This document shows, in pieces, positions 1-5,996 of a stretch of 6,046 nucleotides of DNA. The stretch is from NCBI GenBank assembly GCA_900321905.1, contig ONXZ01000091.1, positions 1-6,046 of the forward strand, in the 5' to 3' direction. Below the pieces are notes generated by a model, which was given only the letters and a program-made list of their open reading frames with translations, made no database searches and was not told where the DNA came from. How positions within the stretch are numbered: position 1 is the stretch's first letter; the number at the start of each line of letters is the position of its first letter. Source of the stretch: an uncultured Eubacteriales bacterium (GTDB lineage Bacteria > Bacillota > Clostridia > Oscillospirales > Acutalibacteraceae). Made by a program: the position numbers and the translations under genes.

Positions 1-636
1 AACACAGATAGCGAAAATAAAGCAGATTTTGTTTTGCTCGGTGTTAACCCGGCAGGTACTCTTTTAAAGCACGATATTCCCTGCTTTGCAGGTAATGTCA
101 GCGCTAATAATATATATGATTACACCAAAAACGAGATGTTTGCGCTAAAAAATGCGTATCTCACTGCGGAAGGCGCACTCTCATTGACGATAGAGGGCAG
201 CAGCAAAAGTCTTATTAACTCAAGAATTTTGATAACAGGTTACGGCAGAATAGCAAAAGCGCTGCACAAATACCTTGCGCCGTTTACTAATAATATTACT
301 GTTTGTGCAAGGAGTATTAACGCACAAACTTTAGCGCAGATGAACGGTGCAAAAGCAGTTAATTTTGACAGTCTGCAAGATAAGAGCGAATATGATTTCA
401 TATTCAGCACAGTTCCGCACCCGATTTTTAACGAAGCAGAGCTTACTGCAATTAAAAAAGACGCGGTTATAATCGACCTTGCGTCATTCCCGGGCGGTGT
501 TGACGTGCATTTTGCAAAGCATTTTGGTTTGAATCTTATTGTTGCGAGAGGTCTGCCTGCAAAATACTCCCCCGAATCAGCGGGAAAGGTCGTTGCCCAA
601 ACAGTTGATACAATGGTAAGGGAGGTTTTTGTTTGA
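1..636 (+). CDS. dpaA: Dipicolinate synthase subunit A (5' truncated by window edge)
   Basis: This is the C-terminal 211 residues of the dehydrogenase-like subunit of dipicolinate synthase (SpoVFA/DpaA). With DpaB it converts the dihydrodipicolinate-pathway intermediate to dipicolinic acid in the mother cell during sporulation. The frame is open from base 1, so the real start lies upstream; the TTG at 34 is internal. A Rossmann nucleotide-binding motif (LITGYGRIAKAL, around bases 226-261) follows the end of the N-terminal domain. After it come the family-typical segments STVPHPIF, IIDLASFPGGVD and ARGLPAKYSPESAGK. The B. subtilis protein is about 297 residues, so roughly 85-90 are missing here. 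The stop TGA (634-636) overlaps the dpaB start, indicating translational coupling. Any sporulation sigma promoter would lie outside the window. The identification rests on motif recognition and on the dpaB neighbour. Confidence 0.93.
   Translation, partial: NTDSENKADFVLLGVNPAGTLLKHDIPCFAGNVSANNIYDYTKNEMFALKNAYLTAEGALSLTIEGSSKSLINSRILITGYGRIAKALHKYLAPFTNNITVCARSINAQTLAQMNGAKAVNFDSLQDKSEYDFIFSTVPHPIFNEAELTAIKKDAVIIDLASFPGGVDVHFAKHFGLNLIVARGLPAKYSPESAGKVVAQTVDTMVREVFV
618..626 (+). promoter_or_regulatory. Ribosome binding site for dpaB, supports a TTG start
   Basis: AAGGGAGGT lies inside the 3' end of dpaA. Its GGAGG core ends 7 bases before the TTG at 633. This strong site fixes the start of dpaB at a TTG codon; the first in-frame ATG is 20 codons further on, which would remove the conserved N-terminus. 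Confidence 0.88.
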
Positions 637-1196
637 AAATAGGCTACTGCCTTACAGGCTCGTTTTGCACTTTCAGAAAAGCCATAGACGCTATGGAGGA
701 ACTTTACAATAAAGGCTATGACATCACACCTATTATGAGCGAAAACGCATATAATACTGACACAAGATTCGGCAAAGCAAGTTATCTTGACGCGGAAATA
801 ACGGACACCTGCGGCAATGAGATAATTCACACAATTACTGAAGCGGAGCCGATTGGTCCGAAGGATATGTTTGATGTGCTTGTGGTTGCGCCCTGCACAG
901 GCAACACTCTTGCAAAACTTGCAAACGGCGTTACCGATACGACGGTTACTATGGCTGTTAAATCACACCTGCGCAACTCAAAGCCTGTGGTTATAGGTGT
1001 TTCGACCAATGACGCGCTGGGTGCCGCCGCTAAAAACATAGGTGCTTTGATGAACTACAAAAATTATTATTTTGTGCCATTCGGCATGGATGACAAGGAT
1101 AAAAAGCCACGCTCAATGGTATGTGATTTTTCACAGATTGAAAGCACAATTCTACTTGCTGTTGAGGGAAAAGAAACAAAAAATAAAATATTTTGA
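633..1196 (+). CDS. dpaB: Dipicolinate synthase subunit B (flavoprotein-like)
   Basis: DpaB (SpoVFB) is the second subunit of dipicolinate synthase and belongs to the flavoprotein/decarboxylase fold family. It works with DpaA in the mother cell to produce the dipicolinate that is loaded as a calcium chelate into the spore core. The 187 residues (B. subtilis form about 200) begin with the family-typical KIGYCLTGSFCTF at 2-14. VVAPCTGNTLAKLANGVTD at 84-102 is the flavoprotein-type nucleotide/phosphate-binding segment. KPVVIGVSTNDALG at 117-130 and YYFVPFGMDD at 145-154 follow. The start is TTG, overlapping the dpaA stop by four bases (TTGA) behind a strong ribosome binding site. In B. subtilis the pair is followed by asd and dapG; here a polyamine transporter operon with its own promoter follows, so linkage to lysine-pathway genes is not retained downstream. 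Confidence 0.95.
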   Translation: MKIGYCLTGSFCTFRKAIDAMEELYNKGYDITPIMSENAYNTDTRFGKASYLDAEITDTCGNEIIHTITEAEPIGPKDMFDVLVVAPCTGNTLAKLANGVTDTTVTMAVKSHLRNSKPVVIGVSTNDALGAAAKNIGALMNYKNYYFVPFGMDDKDKKPRSMVCDFSQIESTILLAVEGKETKNKIF

Positions 1197-1203
1197 AATT
1201 GTG

Positions 1204-1232
1204 TTGACTTTATAATGTAAAAATTATATATT
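1204..1232 (+). promoter_or_regulatory. Predicted sigma-A promoter of the potABCD operon
   Basis: A -35 element TTGACT (1204-1209, 5 of 6 consensus) and a -10 element TATATT (1227-1232, 5 of 6 consensus) are separated by exactly 17 bases in an AT-rich gap. Transcription would begin near 1239-1240 and give a leader of about 65 bases before the potA TTG. This suggests that the transporter is expressed in vegetative cells independently of dpaAB. The assignment is by consensus match only. Confidence 0.72.
1211..1228 (+). repeat. Inverted repeat within the potA promoter spacer
   Basis: TATAAT (1211-1216) and ATTATA (1223-1228) form a perfect 6-base inverted repeat around a 6-base centre, covering the promoter spacer and entering the -10 element. 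A second perfect pair, TGACTT (1205-1210) and AAGTCA (1234-1239), lies outside it, offset by 5 bases on the right. Either could be a repressor site, but AT-rich DNA yields such repeats by chance. Confidence 0.4.
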
Positions 1233-1239
1233 TAAGTCA

Positions 1240-1258
1240 TACAGTATTAAATATTGTA
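1240..1258 (+). promoter_or_regulatory. Operator-like imperfect palindrome at the predicted transcription start
   Basis: TACAGTAT (1240-1247) and ATATTGTA (1251-1258) form 8-base arms with one mismatch around a 3-base centre. The site sits directly on and after the predicted start of transcription, where a repressor would block the promoter. I do not recognise it as the site of a named regulator. Confidence 0.4.
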
Positions 1259-1266
1259 AATCGGGT

Positions 1267-1287
1267 AGCGGGTTGAAATACCCTGCT
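1267..1287 (+). other. Small stem-loop in the potA 5' leader
   Basis: AGC-GGGT (1267-1273) can pair with ACCC-T-GCT (1280-1287), giving a seven-pair stem with a single bulged T and a six-base loop. An alternative pairing joins GGGTA (1263-1267) to TACCC (1279-1283). The hairpin ends three bases before the ribosome binding site and has no T-tract, so it is not a terminator. It could influence translation initiation of potA. Confidence 0.4.
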
Positions 1288-1290
1288 GTA

Positions 1291-1300
1291 AAGGAAGAGG
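1291..1300 (+). promoter_or_regulatory. Ribosome binding site for potA, supports a TTG start
   Basis: The purine run AAGGAAGAGG ends 3 bases before the TTG at 1304; its AAGGA part is 8 bases from that codon. It supports TTG as the start, since the protein's conserved N-terminal beta strand begins immediately afterwards. Confidence 0.75.
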
Positions 1301-1303
1301 ATA

Positions 1304-2437
1304 TTGAAAAAAATAATCGAGTTAAAAGATATTACTGTAAGTTACGGTGACAACACCGTTTTGGATAAACTGAATCTGTATATAAATGAAAAAGAGTTCA
1401 TAACACTGCTTGGACCTTCAGGCTGTGGCAAGACCACTACTCTGCGTGCGATTGCAGGTTTTATTAAACCTGACAGCGGAGATGTTATTTTTGAAGGTAA
1501 AAGGATAAATGATGTGCCGCCTCATAAGAGGAAGGTTAACACCATTTTTCAGCGTTATGCTCTTTTTTCACATTTAAATGTGTATGAAAACATTGCGTTT
1601 GGCCCTCAGATACAAAAGAAATCTAAGGACGAAGTGCGCAAAACCGTTGCTAAAATGCTTGAACTCGTAAATCTCAAAGGTTTTGAAAAGCGTACTATTG
1701 ATTCGCTTTCAGGCGGTCAGCAGCAGCGTGTTGCTATTGCGCGTGCGCTTGCAAACAATCCGCACGTTCTGCTTCTTGACGAGCCGCTCGGCGCGCTTGA
1801 CCTCAAACTCCGCAAGGATATGCAGCGCGAACTCAAGACTATACAAAAAGAACTCGGAATCACCTTTATTTATGTTACACACGACCAGGAAGAAGCACTC
1901 TCTATGAGCGACACGGTTGTTGTTATGGATAAGGGCAAGATACAGCAAATCGGCACGCCCGAGGATATTTATAACGAACCTGTTAACGCCTTTGTCGCAG
2001 ACTTCATAGGCGAGTCGAACATAGTTGATGCAATTATGCTTGAAGACTACAAAGTTACCTTTGGCGGAATAAAATTCAAATGCCTTGACGCAGGATTTGA
2101 AAAGAATGAGTTTGTTGAGGTTGTTGTTCGTCCTGAGGATATAAAAATTACCGAAGTCGGCGCAAAGGCGGCGCTTACCGGCACAATCACGGGTGTTACA
2201 TTCAAAGGCGTACACTTTGAAATACTTGTTGACGTTGGCGGATTTATCTGGATGATTCAGACAACGCAGGAGGGACTTAAAGTCGGCGACAAGATTGGTA
2301 TGTACATTGAGCCTGACGCTATTCACGTTATGAAACGCAGCGAGTATTCAGGCGAATTCGGCGACTACTCTTACTTTTCTGACGAGATGGACCATATCTC
2401 TGACGCTTCTTATAATTGGGAGGACGAAGAGGAATGA
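1304..2437 (+). CDS. potA: Spermidine/putrescine ABC transporter ATP-binding protein
   Basis: PotA is the cytoplasmic ATPase of the polyamine importer; a dimer drives transport through PotB and PotC. The 377 residues match the usual length (E. coli PotA is 378). Walker [10 protein letters not shown] is at 37-45, the Q-loop glutamine at 83 (FQRYALF), the signature LSGGQ at 135-139, Walker B VLLLDE at 155-160, the D-loop GALD at 163-166 and the switch histidine at 193 ([12 protein letters not shown]). A TOBE-type regulatory domain follows from about 270 to 345. The last 30 or so residues form an acidic tail rich in Asp, Glu, Ser and Tyr, ending WEDEEE. The start is TTG. The gene follows a predicted promoter and overlaps potB by 4 bases. 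ATPases of this CUT1/MOI family look alike, so the polyamine assignment depends on the potBCD neighbours. Confidence 0.95.
   Translation: MKKIIELKDITVSYGDNTVLDKLNLYINEKEFITLLGPSGCGKTTTLRAIAGFIKPDSGDVIFEGKRINDVPPHKRKVNTIFQRYALFSHLNVYENIAFGPQIQKKSKDEVRKTVAKMLELVNLKGFEKRTIDSLSGGQQQRVAIARALANNPHVLLLDEPLGALDLKLRKDMQRELKTIQKELGITFIYVTHDQEEALSMSDTVVVMDKGKIQQIGTPEDIYNEPVNAFVADFIGESNIVDAIMLEDYKVTFGGIKFKCLDAGFEKNEFVEVVVRPEDIKITEVGAKAALTGTITGVTFKGVHFEILVDVGGFIWMIQTTQEGLKVGDKIGMYIEPDAIHVMKRSEYSGEFGDYSYFSDEMDHISDASYNWEDEEE
2418..2424 (+). promoter_or_regulatory. Ribosome binding site for potB
   Basis: GGGAGGA, inside the potA tail, places a GGAGG core 10 bases before the ATG at 2434. It decides the start: the in-frame TTG at 2416 overlaps this site, has no site of its own and would add six unlikely residues (Gly- and Arg-rich), whereas 2434 gives the classic ATGA overlap with the potA stop. 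Confidence 0.75.
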
Positions 2438-3258
2438 CCAAACGTTTAAGAATTAACTTCCTTGACAAACCGTATTTGCTTTGGGCGCTATTGTTCATCA
2501 TAGCACCGCTTATAATGGTGTTTTTCTACGCAATTACTGACAAAAGCGGAGCGTTCACTATAAGCAACTTTGCACAGATACCCGAATATTTTTCAACCAT
2601 TTTGCTGTCTGTGCTATACGGACTTGCGGCAACTGTTATCTGTCTGCTGCTCGGTTACCCTTTTGCATACTTTTTGTCAAAACACACAGAGCGCACGCAG
2701 CGCACAATGGTGCTGCTTGTTATGCTGCCAATGTGGATGAACTTCCTCATCCGCACATACAGCCTGATGACAATTCTCGGCGACAGCGGTGTAATCAATA
2801 ATGCTCTTTCGGCGCTTCACCTTAACACGGCGCACCTGATAAACACGCCGGGTGCTGTTATACTCGGTATGGTTTACAACTTTTTGCCGTATATGATACT
2901 GCCGATTTACTCTGTGATTGCAAAACTCGACGGCTCGCTGCTTGAAGCGGCGCAAGACCTCGGCTCAAGCAAGGCGCATACTTTCAGACGTGTTATACTT
3001 CCCCTCTCGCTTCCGGGACTTCTGAGCGGCGTAACAATGGTATTCGTTCCGTGTGTGTCAACTTTCTACATCACACAAAAACTCGGCGGCGGTCAGATTG
3101 TGCTTATCGGCGACGTAATTGAAGCGCAGTTCCAGACAGCAAACAACTATAACCTCGGAGCAAGTCTGAGTTTTGTTTTGATGATACTGATTTTCATCTG
3201 CCTTGGCGTGATGAACCACTTTGACAACGGCAAAAATGAAGGAGGTATGGTTATATGA
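2434..3258 (+). CDS. potB: Spermidine/putrescine ABC transporter permease PotB
   Basis: This is one of two membrane subunits that form the polyamine translocation path. The 274-residue protein shows about six hydrophobic segments: near 14-34, 54-82, 91-113, 137-163, 195-215 and 243-261. The binding-protein-dependent permease 'EAA' loop, which docks onto the ATPase, starts at 171 ([20 protein letters not shown]) on the cytoplasmic side. [16 protein letters not shown] at 100-115 is typical of PotB rather than PotC. The start is ATG in an ATGA overlap with potA, and the stop overlaps potC in the same way, so translation is coupled along the operon. PotB-type permeases of other organic-ion importers are similar; the complete potABCD set makes polyamine transport the best call. 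Confidence 0.94.
   Translation: MTKRLRINFLDKPYLLWALLFIIAPLIMVFFYAITDKSGAFTISNFAQIPEYFSTILLSVLYGLAATVICLLLGYPFAYFLSKHTERTQRTMVLLVMLPMWMNFLIRTYSLMTILGDSGVINNALSALHLNTAHLINTPGAVILGMVYNFLPYMILPIYSVIAKLDGSLLEAAQDLGSSKAHTFRRVILPLSLPGLLSGVTMVFVPCVSTFYITQKLGGGQIVLIGDVIEAQFQTANNYNLGASLSFVLMILIFICLGVMNHFDNGKNEGGMVI
3239..3246 (+). promoter_or_regulatory. Ribosome binding site for potC
   Basis: AAGGAGGT near the end of potB is a near-perfect anti-16S match, with its GGAGG core 9 bases before the potC ATG at 3255. Confidence 0.85.
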
Positions 3259-4076
3259 AGAAGAAAACTTCGCCTCTTTCAAAGTTATATATGGGCATTA
3301 TATTCCTGTTTTTATATGCCCCAATCATTGTAATGACGGTGTTTTCGTTCAACTCGTCAGTCAGCACTTATCAGATGGACGGACTTTCGCTCTACTGGTG
3401 GAAGGAGATGTTCCGCGACAACGCCGCAATGACTGCACTGAAAAACACCATTATTCTTGCAGTTGTAACTACCGTTGTATCAACCATACTCGGCATTATG
3501 GCGGCTGTCGGACTTTTTCAGTCAAAGAACAAACTTTACAAGAAGAGTATGAATTCGGCAACGAACATACCACTGATGAATCCTGAAATCGTGACAGGTA
3601 TCTCGATGATGCTGCTGTTTGTGTTTGCAGGTACGCTTGTTCATCAGTCTGATGTGCTCGGCTTTACTACGCTGCTGATTGCGCACGTCACGTTCTGTCT
3701 GCCATATGTGATACTCAATGTTATGCCAAAACTTCGCCAACTTGATGTTAACATTTACGAGGCGGCAGTTGACCTCGGCTGCAAACCGTTGCGTGCCTTT
3801 TTCAAAGTGGTTATTCCCGAAATTATTAGCGGTATAATCACAGGCGCGGTAATGTCGTTTACCCTGTCGCTTGATGACTTTATAATTTCATACTTTACAA
3901 ACGGACCGTCTTTCCAGACGCTGCCTATTTATATCTTTTCACTCACAAAAAAACGCGTTAAGCCTGATATGTTTGCACTTTCAACGCTGATGTTTGTTGT
4001 GATACTTGTGCTGCTTGTTCTTATGAATATAGCGCAGACAAAGGCTGACAAGAAGGGAGAGAAAAAGTATGACTAA
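3255..4076 (+). CDS. potC: Spermidine/putrescine ABC transporter permease PotC
   Basis: This is the second membrane subunit of the polyamine importer, pairing with PotB. Its 273 residues carry about six hydrophobic segments: near 11-31, 64-88, 108-128, 136-156, 191-213 and 242-262. The ATPase-contacting EAA loop begins at 169 (EAAVDLGCKPLRAFFKVVIP). Features typical of PotC are SFNSS near 31, YWWKEMF at 47-53 and SLDDFIISYFTNGPSFQTLP at 205-224. The basic C-terminus (KADKKGEKKYD) fits an inside location. The start is ATG overlapping the potB stop (ATGA), preceded by a strong ribosome binding site; the 3' end overlaps potD by 8 bases. PotC is a separate protein here and is not fused to PotD. 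Confidence 0.95.
   Translation: MKKKTSPLSKLYMGIIFLFLYAPIIVMTVFSFNSSVSTYQMDGLSLYWWKEMFRDNAAMTALKNTIILAVVTTVVSTILGIMAAVGLFQSKNKLYKKSMNSATNIPLMNPEIVTGISMMLLFVFAGTLVHQSDVLGFTTLLIAHVTFCLPYVILNVMPKLRQLDVNIYEAAVDLGCKPLRAFFKVVIPEIISGIITGAVMSFTLSLDDFIISYFTNGPSFQTLPIYIFSLTKKRVKPDMFALSTLMFVVILVLLVLMNIAQTKADKKGEKKYD
4053..4061 (+). promoter_or_regulatory. Ribosome binding site for potD
   Basis: AAGGGAGAG within the end of potC has its GGGAG core 9 bases before the potD ATG at 4069. It supports that start, which lies eight bases inside potC. Confidence 0.75.
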
Positions 4077-5331
4077 AAAAATCTCCCTGTTAATGGTTTT
4101 AACCGTATTTTTCACAATGCTGCTCCCCTTTCAGGCGCTTGCTAAGGACAAGTATTTCACCGATGAGCAGATTAACTACTACAAAAACCTCGGTCTGCAA
4201 GGTACAACAGTAAACGTGTACAACTGGGGTGAATATATTGCCGACGGCTCTGACGGACTTATGGACGTAGTTCACGAGTTTGAACGGCTGACAGGCGCAA
4301 AAGTAAACTACTCAAACTTTGAGTCTAATGAGAATATGTACTCAAAACTTATCGGCGGCGGTGTTTCTTACGACGTTATTACTCCGTCAGATTATATGGT
4401 TGAGCGTCTTATTGACGAGAAGTTGCTGCTTGAACTTGATTACAGCAATATACCGAACTTTAAGTTAATCAACGACAAGTGCAAAGGCTACTATTTTGAC
4501 CCTGACAACAAGTACACAGTTGCATTCAACACAGGCAGAACTGCGCTGATTTATAACAAAAAACTCGTTAAGGAAAAGCCTGACTCCTGGAAAGTGCTTT
4601 GGGATGAACAGTATAAAAACAAAGTGCTTATGTTCAACAACTCGCGCGACGCATTTGCGGTAGCGCAGGCGGTGCTTGGTCAGGATTTGAACACAACAAG
4701 CGAGCAGGACTGGGTTGAAGCGGCAGAACTTTTGGCAAAGCAAAAGGACGCGGTTAACCCTGTTTACGTTATGGATGAAGTGTTTAACCTTATGGAATCG
4801 GGCGAATATGCTTTTGCGGCTTACTATTCGGGCGACTATGAACTTATGATTCTCAATAACCCCGACCTTGATTTCGTTTTCCCTAAAGAAGGCGTTAACG
4901 ATTTTTGCGACGCGTTTTGTGTGCCGACCTGCTGTCAGAACAAAAAAGGTGCGGAAGCGTTCATTAACTTTATGAACGAACCGCAGGTTGCGTTTGACAA
5001 CGAGGAATATATTTATTACGCTTCAGCAAACAAGACTGTTGAGGAAAACGAGGAATCTTCACTCTATGGCAGCGAGGCGGTTTACCCTTCCAATCCGCCA
5101 AAGGCTCAGCCATTTAAGAACTTGCCGCAAAATATCAACGAACTGCAGAGTTCTCTGTGGAATCAGGTGAAAAGCGGCAAACTTTCAGAAAAAAACAAGC
5201 AAGATGAAAAAGCAATTTACACGGCTTCTGCAATAATTGCCGCGGTAGTTGTGCTGATTCTTGCAGCAGCGTTTATAAACAAACGCAAAAAGAATAAAGA
5301 ACAGGATTTAAGCGACCTCTATGCAAACTAA
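4069..5331 (+). CDS. potD: Polyamine-binding protein PotD with C-terminal membrane anchor
   Basis: PotD is the extracytoplasmic receptor that delivers spermidine or putrescine to PotBC. Residues 1-25 form a signal peptide (KK, hydrophobic core, then FQALA before KD) with a signal peptidase I-type site and no lipobox cysteine. The binding-protein domain covers about 45-345: VYNWGEYI at 50-57, NFESNENMYSKL at 83-94, VITPSDYM at 103-110, VFPKEG and a conserved Asp281. By remembered alignment to E. coli PotD, W53, Y56, S107, Y109, D194 and D281 occupy ligand-contact positions, while N191, Y253 and F279 replace Asp, Trp and Trp. Cysteines cluster at 280, 284, 288 and 289. A hydrophobic helix at about 383-403 followed by KRKKNK suggests a C-terminal anchor, explaining the 420-residue length (E. 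coli 348). The 3' end overlaps the phosphatase gene by 11 bases. The exact polyamine preference cannot be read from the sequence. Confidence 0.94.
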   Translation: MTKKISLLMVLTVFFTMLLPFQALAKDKYFTDEQINYYKNLGLQGTTVNVYNWGEYIADGSDGLMDVVHEFERLTGAKVNYSNFESNENMYSKLIGGGVSYDVITPSDYMVERLIDEKLLLELDYSNIPNFKLINDKCKGYYFDPDNKYTVAFNTGRTALIYNKKLVKEKPDSWKVLWDEQYKNKVLMFNNSRDAFAVAQAVLGQDLNTTSEQDWVEAAELLAKQKDAVNPVYVMDEVFNLMESGEYAFAAYYSGDYELMILNNPDLDFVFPKEGVNDFCDAFCVPTCCQNKKGAEAFINFMNEPQVAFDNEEYIYYASANKTVEENEESSLYGSEAVYPSNPPKAQPFKNLPQNINELQSSLWNQVKSGKLSEKNKQDEKAIYTASAIIAAVVVLILAAAFINKRKKNKEQDLSDLYAN

Positions 5332-5977
5332 AATTAAATGTGCCGTTTTTGATTTGGACGGCACACTTGTTAACACTATTGACGATTTGGCAAACACCTG
5401 CAACATTTTGCTCAAAAAATACGGCTATAACTATATTTGGAACGAAAGCGACTACAAAAGATTTGTAGGCAACGGCGCTAAAAAACTTGTTGAGCGTGCA
5501 TTTGACGGCAAACTCAGCGCAGATGAACTTGAAAAAATATACGCAGAGTTCAAGCCGTTATATGAAAAGACAATGCTTGACAACGCCTATGCTTATGACG
5601 GAATTAAAGAGCAACTTGACACACTCAAAAGTCACGGCATAAAGTTGTGTGTAGTTACGAACAAGCCGAACAAAGCGGCTGAAGGTATGGTTGAACACAT
5701 ATTCGGCAAGGATTATTTTGACTTCATCTCAGGAGTTGTTGACGGCAAACCGACAAAGCCTGACCCATACTCTACCCTGCTTGCGCTCGATGCAGTAGGC
5801 TGCACAGCAGACGAAGCAATATACTTTGGCGACAGCAATGTCGATATGCAGACAGCAAGAAATGCAGGCATTGAGGCAGTTGGCGTAACATGGGGTTTCC
5901 GCACGTTTGAGGAACTTTTTGCCGAACATCCGTCAGTCATAATTGACGAGCCTAAATACATCAGCAAACTTATATAA
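5321..5977 (+). CDS. gph: HAD-family phosphatase, phosphoglycolate phosphatase-like
   Basis: This is a cytoplasmic Mg-dependent phosphatase of the haloacid dehalogenase superfamily, 218 residues, a normal length for the Gph/PgpP group. Motif I is DLDGTL with nucleophile Asp11 and acid/base Asp13. A helical cap occupies about 18-85 (LANTCNILLKKYG, FVGNGAKKLVERAF). Motif II is Thr113 in VVTNK, motif III is Lys146 in TKPDP, and motif IV is GDSNVD with Asp171 and Asp175. Known relatives dephosphorylate 2-phosphoglycolate, a by-product of DNA repair, but many are promiscuous, so the substrate is uncertain. The ATG overlaps potD by 11 bases and has only a weak, distant Shine-Dalgarno-like AGGA (5303-5306), so translation probably depends on ribosomes finishing potD. 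Co-transcription with the transporter is inferred; no functional link to polyamines is evident. Confidence 0.88.
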   Translation: MQTKIKCAVFDLDGTLVNTIDDLANTCNILLKKYGYNYIWNESDYKRFVGNGAKKLVERAFDGKLSADELEKIYAEFKPLYEKTMLDNAYAYDGIKEQLDTLKSHGIKLCVVTNKPNKAAEGMVEHIFGKDYFDFISGVVDGKPTKPDPYSTLLALDAVGCTADEAIYFGDSNVDMQTARNAGIEAVGVTWGFRTFEELFAEHPSVIIDEPKYISKLI

Positions 5978-5983
5978 TACTAC

Positions 5984-5989
5984 GAGGTG
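5984..5989 (+). promoter_or_regulatory. Ribosome binding site for the downstream partial gene
   Basis: GAGGTG lies 7 bases before the TTG at 5997. Other nearby start codons (GTG at 5987 and 5989, TTG at 5993) each run into a stop within a few codons, so the site points to 5997. Confidence 0.6.
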
Positions 5990-5996
5990 TGATTGT

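Noticed and set aside
240..830. A 196-codon open frame on the minus strand across the end of dpaA and the start of dpaB
   Set aside because: It lies opposite two well-supported genes, shows no recognisable family motif, and its composition looks like a shadow frame.
1185..1194. AAAATATTTT palindrome at the dpaB stop as a transcription terminator
   Set aside because: The stem is only A-T pairs with no loop and no T-tract after it, so it is not a credible intrinsic terminator.
1211..1216. Perfect TATAAT as the potA -10 element
   Set aside because: No -35-like sequence lies 16-18 bases upstream, and TTGACT is only one base away. TATATT at 1227 with a 17-base spacer fits much better.
1709..2326. 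A 205-codon minus-strand open frame opposite potA
   Set aside because: It is fully antisense to the conserved ATPase core and TOBE region, and no family resemblance is visible. It is best explained by codon bias of the real gene.
2416..2433. TTG at 2416 as the start of potB
   Set aside because: It overlaps the Shine-Dalgarno sequence itself and adds an atypical Gly/Arg hexapeptide; the ATG at 2434 has the right spacing and a standard ATGA overlap.
3221..3586. A plus-strand open frame in another phase across the potB/potC junction
   Set aside because: It overlaps two clearly conserved membrane proteins and encodes a Cys/His-rich, non-membrane product typical of an out-of-phase reading.
5978..5996. 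Terminator after the phosphatase gene
   Set aside because: The 19-base gap has no inverted repeat or T-tract, and it holds a ribosome binding site for the next frame instead.
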